From Lentisphaeria bacterium (GTDB lineage Bacteria > Verrucomicrobiota > Lentisphaeria > Victivallales > UBA1829): a stretch of 45,715 bases of DNA. The stretch's first letter is position 1; each line of letters starts with the position of its first letter. Below are positions 8,196-16,831 of this stretch, piece by piece. The notes under the pieces were generated by a model. That model was not told where the DNA came from. It was given only the letters and a program-made list of their open reading frames with translations, and made no database searches. The stretch covers positions 1 through 45,715 of the forward strand of contig JAFVSW010000222.1 in NCBI GenBank assembly GCA_017503545.1, given 5' to 3'. The position numbers and the translations under genes were made by a program.

Positions 8196-9308
8196 ATGGA
8201 GCATTATTACGAAAAATATTACAAACACCATGCACCGTCAGCCAATGCGCTGCTGCACCGGACAACGGACCGGATCGCTTCCATAAAAATCCCTCTGGGC
8301 AGTAAACATCCTGATCCGGAACCGATCCTTGCGCTGCTGCATGATGCCGGATTCAACGGTGTCCTGCTGAATTGTATCACACCCGGCGGAAAACTCGTAC
8401 TGGACCCTGCCGGTTTCCTTGCGCTTTTTGCAGAAACCGCAAACAAATATTCCATACAATGCGGATTGGATATCCCCTGTGCATTTCCCGGAAAAACAAA
8501 TCGTACCCAGCAGACTTTCCGTAAACAATTGCGCTCTCTGCTTTCCTCCGGCATTTCTTTCTTTGAAATCCGTTTGAATAATACAGAACAAATGGGGCAG
8601 CCGGAATGGGATCCGCTTTTCAGCATGATCCGGCAAATGCAGCCTGATGCCGTGATTTCCGGCGGTCCGGATCGACGCAGAAGCAATCCCGGCGGCAGCC
8701 TTCCGCCTCTCTCCAGCAGTCGCTACACGCCCCGGAATTGTTTTCTCAACGGAGAAGCGCCGAATAATCCGAAATCCATTGAACGGCATTATGCGTTGGG
8801 CAATCCTTTCAACGGGCTGTATTATCTGCAGCCGGAATGTGATATTCCCCTTCCCCCGACTCCGGAACAACTGGTGGAAGCATATATGAATTCCGCAGGA
8901 AACGGCGGAATCATGAATGTCAGGATCCCCATGGATGATCATGGCATGTTCTCCACGGAAACGGAAGAACTTTTCCGGTCATTCGCCCGCCGTCTCAATG
9001 CCTTGCAGAGCCGGGAGATCCTTTCCTGGTATCTGAATGACGGGGATCAATTGCTGGAACTTTACCCGGGTTCGTTCGATTTGATCGACTTGAGCGAAGA
9101 TATGTCCTCCGGAGAACGGGTACGTGCCTGGAAAATCGAAGGTAAAACCGCAGATCAATGGCAAACACTGGCGGAAGGGACCATCATCGGTTTCCGCCGT
9201 CTCCGTCTTCTTCCGGAACCATGCCGCTGTACTCTGCTCCGGTTGACGGTGACCGGCGGCGGCGCAGAATTGAAACTTTATTCCAAGGTACATGATCATG
9301 AACAATAA
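8196..9308 (+). CDS. Degenerate alpha-L-fucosidase-like (GH29-related) protein, probably not catalytic
   Basis: This protein of about 370 aa follows the layout of GH29 fucosidases by eye. It has MEHYYEKYYKHH at the start, MQPDAVISGGPD near 148-160, EQLVEAYMNSAGNGGIMNVR in the middle, and a C-terminal beta domain beginning FDLIDLSEDMSSGERVRAWKIEG. Where active GH29 enzymes have the nucleophile Asp in a WFDG-type motif, this protein reads EIRLNN, putting Asn128 at that place. The N-terminal HWG segment is also missing, and it has no signal peptide. It is therefore likely a pseudo-enzyme or a carbohydrate-binding remnant. It lies 10 bp after tonB and overlaps the methyltransferase gene by 11 bp. 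The start at 8196 has AAAGGA upstream. Confidence 0.6.
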   Translation: MEHYYEKYYKHHAPSANALLHRTTDRIASIKIPLGSKHPDPEPILALLHDAGFNGVLLNCITPGGKLVLDPAGFLALFAETANKYSIQCGLDIPCAFPGKTNRTQQTFRKQLRSLLSSGISFFEIRLNNTEQMGQPEWDPLFSMIRQMQPDAVISGGPDRRRSNPGGSLPPLSSSRYTPRNCFLNGEAPNNPKSIERHYALGNPFNGLYYLQPECDIPLPPTPEQLVEAYMNSAGNGGIMNVRIPMDDHGMFSTETEELFRSFARRLNALQSREILSWYLNDGDQLLELYPGSFDLIDLSEDMSSGERVRAWKIEGKTADQWQTLAEGTIIGFRRLRLLPEPCRCTLLRLTVTGGGAELKLYSKVHDHEQ

Positions 9309-10512
9309 CCCTCCCGAAATAAAACGGATCGCCATCCGTGTAAAACGTAAAGCCGTTGCCGCAATCCGCCAGGGACATCCCTGGTTGTTTGCCGATTCCG
9401 TGGAACGGTATTCCAAAGACCCTGCCCCCGGTGATGTGGCAATTTTATTTGATCCCGACGGCAAAATGCTCGGTGCGGGGTTGTGTGACCCGAAATCGGT
9501 GGTACGTGTCCGTATTCTTGCGCATAAGAACGGGGAACCGCCGGTGGGACCGGAATTATTTGCGAAACTGATCCGCGAAGCAGCAGAACGCAGAGCAGGA
9601 AAAATCTCTGACGATACCACAGGCTGGCGTTTGATTCATGGAGAATCGGATGGTTTTTCCGGATTGGTGGCAGATAAATATGATGATACGCTGGTATTGA
9701 AATTGTATTCCGAAGCCTTTGTCATTCACGTTCCTGCGATTATTGATGCCATACAGAAAGAATACCCGGAAATCAAAAATACAGTGATTCGCCTTTCACG
9801 GGAATTGAGCCGCATCGTAACAACATATCAGGATGGCGATGTGATCCCGCCGACTGCACCCGTACTGAAAACATTTCTGGAAAACGGAATCCGTTTTCAG
9901 GCAGATTTGAAAACGGGTCAGAAAACCGGATTTTTCCTGGATCAGCGGGAAAACCGGCAGCGTCTGGAACGTCTTTCCGCCAACAAAGATGTATTGAATG
10001 TGTTCTGTTTCTCCGGTGGATTTTCTCTCTATGCCGCACGGGGCGGAGCCAATACAGTGACCGGGATCGATTTTGATAAACATGCCATTGCCGCCTGTGA
10101 AAAACATTTTGAAATGAACAAAAATATCCCGGCGATCCGCCGTTGCCGTCATACCGGTATTTGCGGAGATGCGTTTGAAGCAATGCGGGATCTGGCACAC
10201 AAACGGCGACTGTTTGATATTGTGATTGTGGATCCGCCCTCGTTTGCAAAATCTTCCGGTGAAAAAGATACGGCATTGAAAAGTTATACCGCATTCGAAA
10301 AACTGGCGGTCCGTCTGCTGAAAAAGAACGGAATCCTGGTATTCGCCTCCTGTTCCAGCCGGGTCACCGCCGATGATCTGTTTCCGGAAATCCTCCGGTC
10401 CGCCGGTGACTGCCTGGATGTGTTTGACAAAACATATCATGCCGCCGATCACCCCGCCGCATTTGCGGAATCCTCTTATCTGAAATGCCTCTGGGCAAGG
10501 AAAATCAAATGA
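9298..10512 (+). CDS. Class I SAM-dependent rRNA methyltransferase, RlmI-like
   Basis: This protein of about 404 aa has an N-terminal PUA-like RNA-binding domain (AIRQGHPWLFADSVER), a linking region with IHGESDGFSGLVADKY, and a Rossmann methyltransferase domain. SAM motif I is NVFCFSGGFSLYAARGGA; the catalytic motif DPPSFAKS and a later ASCSS complete the pattern. RlmI makes m5C1962 in 23S rRNA; the RlmK/RlmL-type relatives are less likely because the PUA domain is present. The ATG at 9298 has AAGG 9 nt upstream and is preferred to that at 9292. Its stop overlaps the mutY start (ATGA). Confidence 0.88.
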   Translation: MNNNPPEIKRIAIRVKRKAVAAIRQGHPWLFADSVERYSKDPAPGDVAILFDPDGKMLGAGLCDPKSVVRVRILAHKNGEPPVGPELFAKLIREAAERRAGKISDDTTGWRLIHGESDGFSGLVADKYDDTLVLKLYSEAFVIHVPAIIDAIQKEYPEIKNTVIRLSRELSRIVTTYQDGDVIPPTAPVLKTFLENGIRFQADLKTGQKTGFFLDQRENRQRLERLSANKDVLNVFCFSGGFSLYAARGGANTVTGIDFDKHAIAACEKHFEMNKNIPAIRRCRHTGICGDAFEAMRDLAHKRRLFDIVIVDPPSFAKSSGEKDTALKSYTAFEKLAVRLLKKNGILVFASCSSRVTADDLFPEILRSAGDCLDVFDKTYHAADHPAAFAESSYLKCLWARKIK

Positions 10513-11534
10513 CCTTGCAGGATCTTGACCGTCTGCCGGAATTGCTTCTGCCCTGGTATCAGGACAACAAACGGGATCTGCCCTGGCGGGAAATCCCGGC
10601 GGAACCATATCATGTCTGGCTCTCTGAAATCATGCTCCAGCAAACCCGCGTGGAAGCCGTCATCCCCTATTACCACCGTTTTCTGGAAGCATTGCCGGAT
10701 ATCCCCGCGCTTGCTGCCGCGGATGATGAAACAATTTTGAAATTATGGGAAGGCCTGGGCTATTATACCCGTGTCCGCAATCTCCGTGCCGCTGCACAAA
10801 AAATCATGGAGGATCACAACGGGATTTTCCCCTCATCCATAACCGGAATACGTGCGCTGCCGGGTATCGGAGATTATACCGCAGGCGCAATAGCCTCGAT
10901 TGCATTCGGACAATGTGAACCGGCAGTGGACGGCAATGTTTTGCGCGTGATCACACGGTTTGCCGGGGCAATGGATGATATTACAAAAAATTCAGTCAAA
11001 CAGCAGATCGCCGATGGATTACGGAGCATTTATCCATCTGGAGATCCATCCGGTTTCACACAAAGTCTTATGGAATTGGGTGCGTTGATCTGTCTTCCAA
11101 ACGGCACCCCGAAATGCGCGGAATGTCCGTTGCAGAACGCCTGCTCCGCACACCGGAACAAACTGACCGATCTGATCCCGGTCAAAAAGCCGAAGAAACC
11201 GCGGAAAGAAGAAAAACACACCATCCTGATTCTGTCTTCAAAAGGAAAAATTGCGTTGCGGAAACGCCCCGAAAAAGGATTGCTCGCCTCCCTCTGGGAA
11301 TTTCCATCTCTGCCCGGACATCTTACCAAAGATCAAGTATCACAACACTATCCGGCATGCCGTCACTGGCAGCGCGGACCGGAAGCCGTTCACATCTTTT
11401 CCCATATTGAATGGCACATGCACTCCTTTACAGCAGAAAGTCCGGAGGAACTGGAAGGACTCCAATATTTCTCTCCGGACCAATTTCCTGCGGTACCATC
11501 CGCATTCAAAGCATTTCTGCCGCTTAAAAAGTAA
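10509..11534 (+). CDS. mutY: Adenine DNA glycosylase MutY
   Basis: This 341-aa base-excision repair enzyme removes adenine mispaired with 8-oxoguanine. It has the catalytic glutamate in LSEIMLQQT (E40), a helix-hairpin-helix GIRALPGIGDYTAGAIA (113-129), the catalytic Asp141 in AVDGNVLRV, and four iron-sulfur cysteines at 195, 203, 206 and 212. There are seven residues between the first two cysteines, one more than in the E. coli enzyme. A NUDIX-like C-terminal domain follows (ILILSSKGKIALRKRP, LWEFPSLPG) and recognises 8-oxoG. The start overlaps the upstream stop and has AAGGA at 8-9 nt. Its 3' end overlaps the convergent GH30 gene by 11 bp. Confidence 0.93.
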   Translation: MTLQDLDRLPELLLPWYQDNKRDLPWREIPAEPYHVWLSEIMLQQTRVEAVIPYYHRFLEALPDIPALAAADDETILKLWEGLGYYTRVRNLRAAAQKIMEDHNGIFPSSITGIRALPGIGDYTAGAIASIAFGQCEPAVDGNVLRVITRFAGAMDDITKNSVKQQIADGLRSIYPSGDPSGFTQSLMELGALICLPNGTPKCAECPLQNACSAHRNKLTDLIPVKKPKKPRKEEKHTILILSSKGKIALRKRPEKGLLASLWEFPSLPGHLTKDQVSQHYPACRHWQRGPEAVHIFSHIEWHMHSFTAESPEELEGLQYFSPDQFPAVPSAFKAFLPLKK

Positions 11535-12852
11535 TCGTCACAATCGCTTTCGGACGCAACAGAACCCGTAAATATTCTCCGTTCAATTTGAATTGAACCG
11601 ATGCCGGGATCACGGCGGAATTGCTCATAACTGCCACATAACTGTTATCCGGATTCCGGAATATCACACAGGTAATGTTTGACGGCAGATCTTTGTTTGT
11701 ATAACAATGCAGCAATGCCGCACCGCGTTTCACATACGGCGCAAAATGTTTGAATACATGATACTGGACGCTGGGCGTGATTTCCCCGGTACGGGAATGG
11801 ATCTCCACCAGTCCGGCACATTCAAAATCACCCGTATTGGGCTGACCGTTTTCATCCAGCGCACAATTCCATCCGATAAATGACGCACAGCCGTTATTCA
11901 ATGCACCACTGATGGTCTTTGCCCACCATAACGGTTCCTGTTCCGCAGAATTCGGCTTGATGTTCGGACCTTTTTCCGTCAACTGGAACGGTAATCCGGG
12001 GTGTGCTTCCCGTACCTGGCGGATCATTTCCGGACAACCGCAATAGGGATGCCATGCCACAGCATCCACATGTTTTTTGACTTCCGGATCAGAGAGCATG
12101 TACATGACCCGTTTCCAGTTGTTATAATTGTGGTCGTAAAGCCAGATTTTTGTATTCAATCCGGCGGCAGTCAACCGGGGCGGCATCAAATAACCGCAGA
12201 GTTCCATTTCAAAATCGGGGTGGAGACGACTCTGGGGCATTCTGCCGATCTGATCGGTATCCACTTCGTTCTGCATGGTGATGGCATCAATGGGCAATCC
12301 GTGTTCCCGATAGGCTTTCAGATATTCCACATAATAATTGGCAAAGGCGGGCAGATATTTCTGACGCATTTCACCGCCGCACATTTCACCGCCGGTCTTC
12401 ATCCAGCCGGGAGGGCTCCACGGACTTGCCATCATAAAGAGATCATCCCGGAGGGCTTTGACTTCTTTTGCAACGGGGATGACATACGCTTCATCGTGTT
12501 CGATGGAGAAATGTTTCATTTCAATATCATCCGGCACATCGTTATAAGAATATACTTCAGTGGAGTAATCGCTGGAACCTACATTCATACGGACGATGGA
12601 AAGATTCAAGCCATCCGGAGAGAAAATATTCCGGAGCCATTCCGCCCGCCGGTCTTCCTCCAGCCGGGACAGCAAATAACAGGAGGCTTCGGTCAGGGAT
12701 ACACCGAATCCAAGCATGGTGTGGGAGACTTCTGCCGTATCCAGATCGAAACACGTTGCATCATAATAAAAATGGCGGCTGAACGGTTGATTTTCTGCCG
12801 GATATGCAACTCCGTTTGCATCTGTAACCAATGTTTTGAGTCGTTCGCTCAT
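11524..12852 (-). CDS. GH30-family glycoside hydrolase
   Basis: This 442-aa clan GH-A hydrolase has GFGVSLTEASCYLL at 48-61, ASPWSPPGWMKT at 142-153, the acid/base in TMQNE (E196) and the nucleophile in QLTEKG (E293), followed by a small beta domain. GH30 enzymes cleave beta-glucosyl, beta-xylosyl, beta-fucosyl or glucuronoyl-xylan linkages; the substrate is not evident here. There is no signal peptide, so it probably works on imported oligosaccharides or is exported in another way. It is the last gene of the GntR-led operon, 15 bp after the GH106-like gene, with AAGGAAAGG before the start. Confidence 0.85.
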   Translation of the reverse strand: MSERLKTLVTDANGVAYPAENQPFSRHFYYDATCFDLDTAEVSHTMLGFGVSLTEASCYLLSRLEEDRRAEWLRNIFSPDGLNLSIVRMNVGSSDYSTEVYSYNDVPDDIEMKHFSIEHDEAYVIPVAKEVKALRDDLFMMASPWSPPGWMKTGGEMCGGEMRQKYLPAFANYYVEYLKAYREHGLPIDAITMQNEVDTDQIGRMPQSRLHPDFEMELCGYLMPPRLTAAGLNTKIWLYDHNYNNWKRVMYMLSDPEVKKHVDAVAWHPYCGCPEMIRQVREAHPGLPFQLTEKGPNIKPNSAEQEPLWWAKTISGALNNGCASFIGWNCALDENGQPNTGDFECAGLVEIHSRTGEITPSVQYHVFKHFAPYVKRGAALLHCYTNKDLPSNITCVIFRNPDNSYVAVMSNSAVIPASVQFKLNGEYLRVLLRPKAIVTITF

Positions 12853-12867
12853 CTTCTTTTCCTTTCC

Positions 12868-15800
12868 TTATTTTATGAGACAAAGTTCCGGTGCTGTAAG
12901 CAGTCCGCATGGCACAAGTTGACGTATCGGTGAAATTGTTTCTTTGAATACTCCGGGTCCGGTCCATGCCGGCCAGGCTTCCGCCCCGTAAAACGGACCG
13001 AGTGCATTTCTGCGGCTGCCGTAAACTGTGATCTTCAATTGGATTTCTCCGGCAGGCAATTCCACACGGTAAGGCGGCCACGGCAGCAATTGTTCTTCGC
13101 CATCATTGATGGTGACACCCAGCAGAACGCCGCGCCATTTTGCGAATTCAAGCACTCTGCCGCCGTCTGGAACTTGAACCGTCCGGGAATAAGTGATATT
13201 TCCGGCATAATTGGGCAATCCCTGTTCCGTCCAGGAACCGGTCATCAACTGTTTCGGCAAGGTGACAAGGGTGTCATTCATGACTCCGAAATCACCAAGC
13301 AGGAACATGGCTTCCAATCCGGGCAGTTTTTCGTGATATTTACTGCGGAGTGACAAGGTATTTCTGCCTTTCTGAAGCAGAGTACAGGGGATATTGATAC
13401 ATTGGAAAGAACGGTCGATCCACCAGCAGATCACTTCATTTTTCAATACCGTACCGTTGAGCAGGATCTGATAAAATTCCGGATGTTCCAATGCCAATTG
13501 ACAATCTTTTGCCGGGACATCTTTGATTTGGAAATTATAAGTCAATTCCAAATCCAGCATTTTTTCCGGCGGAGTATGATCCCGCAACCAGGGCTGAATC
13601 ATATCACCGGCACGGTGACGCTGCTGCAGCATATCCCGTAATTGATTGTCAATGGAAAGAATATACTGTTCTTTTCCGCCGAATACGCCATCTGCACGCC
13701 AGTTGGCTTTATCCAGGACAAGTACGTTATCTTCATCCAACTGATAATCCCAGCCGTTACGGGGGAGTTTTTCCCGTTTTTCAACCGCTGCAGGAACCGG
13801 TTTTACTTCCGCAGAAAGGTTTTCTTCCGTAATAACATACAAATGAGATTCCCAATAATTGAACGACGTTTGCAGCACATATGCACCATTCGTATATTCC
13901 GCCGGAACAACGTAAATTTTTCCGGTCAGCGCATCAAGTTCGTACACGTTGCCGCGCTGCGGTACATGGATGGCAACTTGTGCATATGCAAAAGTCTGAG
14001 ATCGTTCCCGCACCATTTTTTCATCACGGGGCTCGGAGGAGAAATTCTTGCCGTAATTGCAAAGAAATACCGTATACGATTTCCCCGTATCGGCAAGACG
14101 CGCCAGAATCGGCGGAATCTGTTTGCCGCCGGCATCTGCCACGGAAACACGGCGTACTGACGGACTCAAAAGCGATACGGCTTCGGCAAGCGTTGCCTGT
14201 TTGAATTTCTTATAAATCTTTGCCGGAATGTCAGAAAGAGCACCATCCAGATACGCCGGAATATCACCCAGATACAAGACCGTGCCGCCCGCTTTTACAA
14301 AAGCAGCAAGCAGATCCAATGTCGTCTGACGGATCGTATCCAGTTCCGGAATCAATACTGCCCGGTAGGATGCCTTATTGACTTGCAGCGTTGTTTTATT
14401 CACCGCACCATAGCGGGAAAGGATTTCTTCTTCCCCGAAATCAAAGTCCAGTTTCTGCGCCAGCAGCGTATTGGTAATGGATACAAATTGTTTATCCAGA
14501 ACTTTCAGACCGCGATCTTCCCGGAACAGATCAAAACGCATCCATGCAGATTCAATCGGGTGAATGACCAGCAGTTCACGGATTTCTTCCCCTTCCGAAA
14601 GAATTGCGCCGAGACGGGCAAAATAATCTTCCACCAGCGGATATTTTTTATACCAGGATGACTGATAGGAAATACTGGCGGGATAGTCCCGTTTTGCTTC
14701 CGCTTCCGCAGAATACCAGGCAAGATGCTGACACCGTACATTGATCCCGAGCGCATATTGCAAATCGCCCAATGCTTTGTGACCGAAGAAGGGGAAATCC
14801 CACCCGGTACAGCCGTAGGTTTCGGAAAGACGCCATTTCTTCCCGAACTGACGTGCCATGGAGGTACATTGTTTGATCGTATTGAAAATACACCAGTGTT
14901 CCGTCAGAAAGTCGATCCCGGGCATTTGCATGTATTCATAAAAACGCATGGGCGAGCCGACTTCGTTGACCGCAAGAGCCAAGGCATCTTCTTCAAAAAT
15001 GTGACCGGTCATTGCCAGTCCGTTTTCATCACACCATTCTCCGATCGTACGGGCAAAAGCCTGCACAAAATATTCGGTGATGATATTGTAAAAACGATGG
15101 CGCGCCGTGGAAACTTTTTTCACTGACGCAAAGAAGATCTCCGGCAGATAATCCGTGATATCCTCCCCGTACAATTCTTTGTAACGGGCGGGAATGGCAT
15201 CGGTCCAGGATAAACTGTGCGCCGGGCCGGAATGCCAGAAACTGGGTTCATCACTGAAAATCGCTTTGACTGATTTGCCGAATTCGTCCCCAACTTCTTT
15301 CCGGTATGTTTCGTGTGTCGTTTCCACAAACTTTTTCACCGCATCCGGATTCAATGTATCCAGATAAGTCGCACCGTTGAACCAGGTACTTGAGGGACCG
15401 AGTACACGGGCAAAACGCAGCAATTTTCTGCTGCCGCGGGGCGAAAACTGTTCCGGATGTGCCTCTTTGCGGACTTGACGGACAATCGGATGTTCTTTTT
15501 CTCCGGTAACGGACGCCGTAAACCAGGCAAGGGTCTCGCCGCCCGCAGTGGATTCATCAACATTGTTCAGAATCTCGTAAACCAGGAAACGCATTTTGTA
15601 TTGGTCATCCCGGGTAACGAAAGACCCGGCACCGCCGGATGGCCAGCGGTCTTCATCATAAAGATTGGCAATCAAGCCGAGTTTTTTTGCTTCATCCACA
15701 CAAGCATGAATACAGCGGAACCATTCCTTGCTCAGATATTCCGTATTGAGTCCGATACGGGCGTGCATATAAAACCCGCCGAACCCCATTTCCTTGAAAA

Positions 15801-15912
15801 TACGGATCTGTCTGACCAGTTCCTCCGGGTCCAGTTTTGCATTCCACGCCCAGAATGGCGCACCGCGGAATTCCGCACCGGGATTTTTGAAATTAGCAAG
15901 CATCTGTTTCAT
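12868..15912 (-). CDS. Large GH106-like glycoside hydrolase (rhamnosidase-related)
   Basis: This 1014-aa protein begins FKNPGAEFRGAPFWAWNAKL, with MGFGGFYMHARIGL and YDEDRWPSGGAG soon after. That is the pattern of the large GH106-like TIM-barrel proteins related to alpha-L-rhamnosidases and common in Bacteroidetes and Lentisphaerota. A middle region resembles a class-I-glutamine-amidotransferase-like subdomain (VLIPELDTIRQTTLDLLAAF), and the last about 250 residues form beta-sandwich domains ending AGEIQLKITVYGSRRNALGP. There is no signal peptide. Family membership rests on remembered motif style, so the activity is uncertain. It lies in the operon between the secreted protein of 15925 and GH30, 12 and 15 bp away. 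Confidence 0.7.
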   Translation of the reverse strand: MKQMLANFKNPGAEFRGAPFWAWNAKLDPEELVRQIRIFKEMGFGGFYMHARIGLNTEYLSKEWFRCIHACVDEAKKLGLIANLYDEDRWPSGGAGSFVTRDDQYKMRFLVYEILNNVDESTAGGETLAWFTASVTGEKEHPIVRQVRKEAHPEQFSPRGSRKLLRFARVLGPSSTWFNGATYLDTLNPDAVKKFVETTHETYRKEVGDEFGKSVKAIFSDEPSFWHSGPAHSLSWTDAIPARYKELYGEDITDYLPEIFFASVKKVSTARHRFYNIITEYFVQAFARTIGEWCDENGLAMTGHIFEEDALALAVNEVGSPMRFYEYMQMPGIDFLTEHWCIFNTIKQCTSMARQFGKKWRLSETYGCTGWDFPFFGHKALGDLQYALGINVRCQHLAWYSAEAEAKRDYPASISYQSSWYKKYPLVEDYFARLGAILSEGEEIRELLVIHPIESAWMRFDLFREDRGLKVLDKQFVSITNTLLAQKLDFDFGEEEILSRYGAVNKTTLQVNKASYRAVLIPELDTIRQTTLDLLAAFVKAGGTVLYLGDIPAYLDGALSDIPAKIYKKFKQATLAEAVSLLSPSVRRVSVADAGGKQIPPILARLADTGKSYTVFLCNYGKNFSSEPRDEKMVRERSQTFAYAQVAIHVPQRGNVYELDALTGKIYVVPAEYTNGAYVLQTSFNYWESHLYVITEENLSAEVKPVPAAVEKREKLPRNGWDYQLDEDNVLVLDKANWRADGVFGGKEQYILSIDNQLRDMLQQRHRAGDMIQPWLRDHTPPEKMLDLELTYNFQIKDVPAKDCQLALEHPEFYQILLNGTVLKNEVICWWIDRSFQCINIPCTLLQKGRNTLSLRSKYHEKLPGLEAMFLLGDFGVMNDTLVTLPKQLMTGSWTEQGLPNYAGNITYSRTVQVPDGGRVLEFAKWRGVLLGVTINDGEEQLLPWPPYRVELPAGEIQLKITVYGSRRNALGPFYGAEAWPAWTGPGVFKETISPIRQLVPCGLLTAPELCLIK

Positions 15913-15924
15913 AAAAGACCTTTA

Positions 15925-16809
15925 TCAGCGAAGGGTGAATTGTGCTTTATCTGCTTTCAGTTTTTTTGCTAAATCGGCATTGGAAACCCGGGTGGTCGGC
16001 TGCCACAAACCAAAACGGAATTCTTTGAAATCTTTTTTCAGTTTGAGACGCAGAGTGGTCGTCCATTCATCACGCAGGTACAAATCCGCCTTTGCCACAC
16101 CTGTATGATCCAATATGATCATAACCGGGCCTTCCCCTTTATCCGCTGCAGAACCATCGTATTTTTTATCCTGAAGCACCAGACTGGTATCCGCCGGTGT
16201 CAGAACGTATGCCTGTTGTCTCTGCGTCAATGTCCGCGCCGGAGTAATCGCCATACGTTCATATCCTTTGCTCCAAATATTCTTTTTATTGGCATTTTTT
16301 GCAAGCATGGAAACCAATGCAGCAAATTGAATCTCTGCTGTTTCCACGTCCTCCACACTGTCCTTGGCAGGGCGGATACTGCCCCACAGGACCGGGGAAT
16401 CTTCCCGCATATACAACCGGAGAATGAATTTGGCTCCATCAAAATTCATTTTCAGTTCACATCCGGCGGATGTGCCTTCTTTCCACAAAGTCATATCAGA
16501 GTCTTTGGGGGTAAGGTCAGCATAACTGATCCCATTGACGGTCATACGGAAAAAGTTGACCAATGCGGAAAATCCGAATTTCGGAGCGGCAAGCCAATAT
16601 TGTGTACGTGGTGCAGTGGTTCCCATCGGTTTGGATTGGACAACGGTAAAAGTATAACGGTTCATGCCATTGAAAATATCGGTTTTCTGTGCAAAAGCAT
16701 AACGTTCCGGTTTGTAAACCACTGCTTTACTTTTTGTGGATGAGGCAGGAACGGCAGCAGAAAGCATAACTGCCGCACAGCTCAATGCAAGTACAAGCGT
16801 TTTTTTCAT
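15925..16809 (-). CDS. Secreted protein of unknown function in the glycan operon
   Basis: This 294-aa protein has a clear signal peptide (MKKTLVLALSCAAVMLSAAVPA). The mature part is rich in beta-strand-like segments, for example YWLAAPKFGFSALVNFFRM, FILRLYMREDSPVLWGSI and TTLRLKLKKDFKEFRFGLW, with few cysteines. I do not recognise the family. Strand-rich character and placement 22 bp after the PHP gene and 12 bp before the GH106-like gene suggest a periplasmic glycan-binding or processing accessory, which is inference. GAGGAA precedes the start at good spacing. Confidence 0.6.
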   Translation of the reverse strand: MKKTLVLALSCAAVMLSAAVPASSTKSKAVVYKPERYAFAQKTDIFNGMNRYTFTVVQSKPMGTTAPRTQYWLAAPKFGFSALVNFFRMTVNGISYADLTPKDSDMTLWKEGTSAGCELKMNFDGAKFILRLYMREDSPVLWGSIRPAKDSVEDVETAEIQFAALVSMLAKNANKKNIWSKGYERMAITPARTLTQRQQAYVLTPADTSLVLQDKKYDGSAADKGEGPVMIILDHTGVAKADLYLRDEWTTTLRLKLKKDFKEFRFGLWQPTTRVSNADLAKKLKADKAQFTLR

Positions 16810-16831
16810 GATTCAAATTCCTCGTTGTTGA

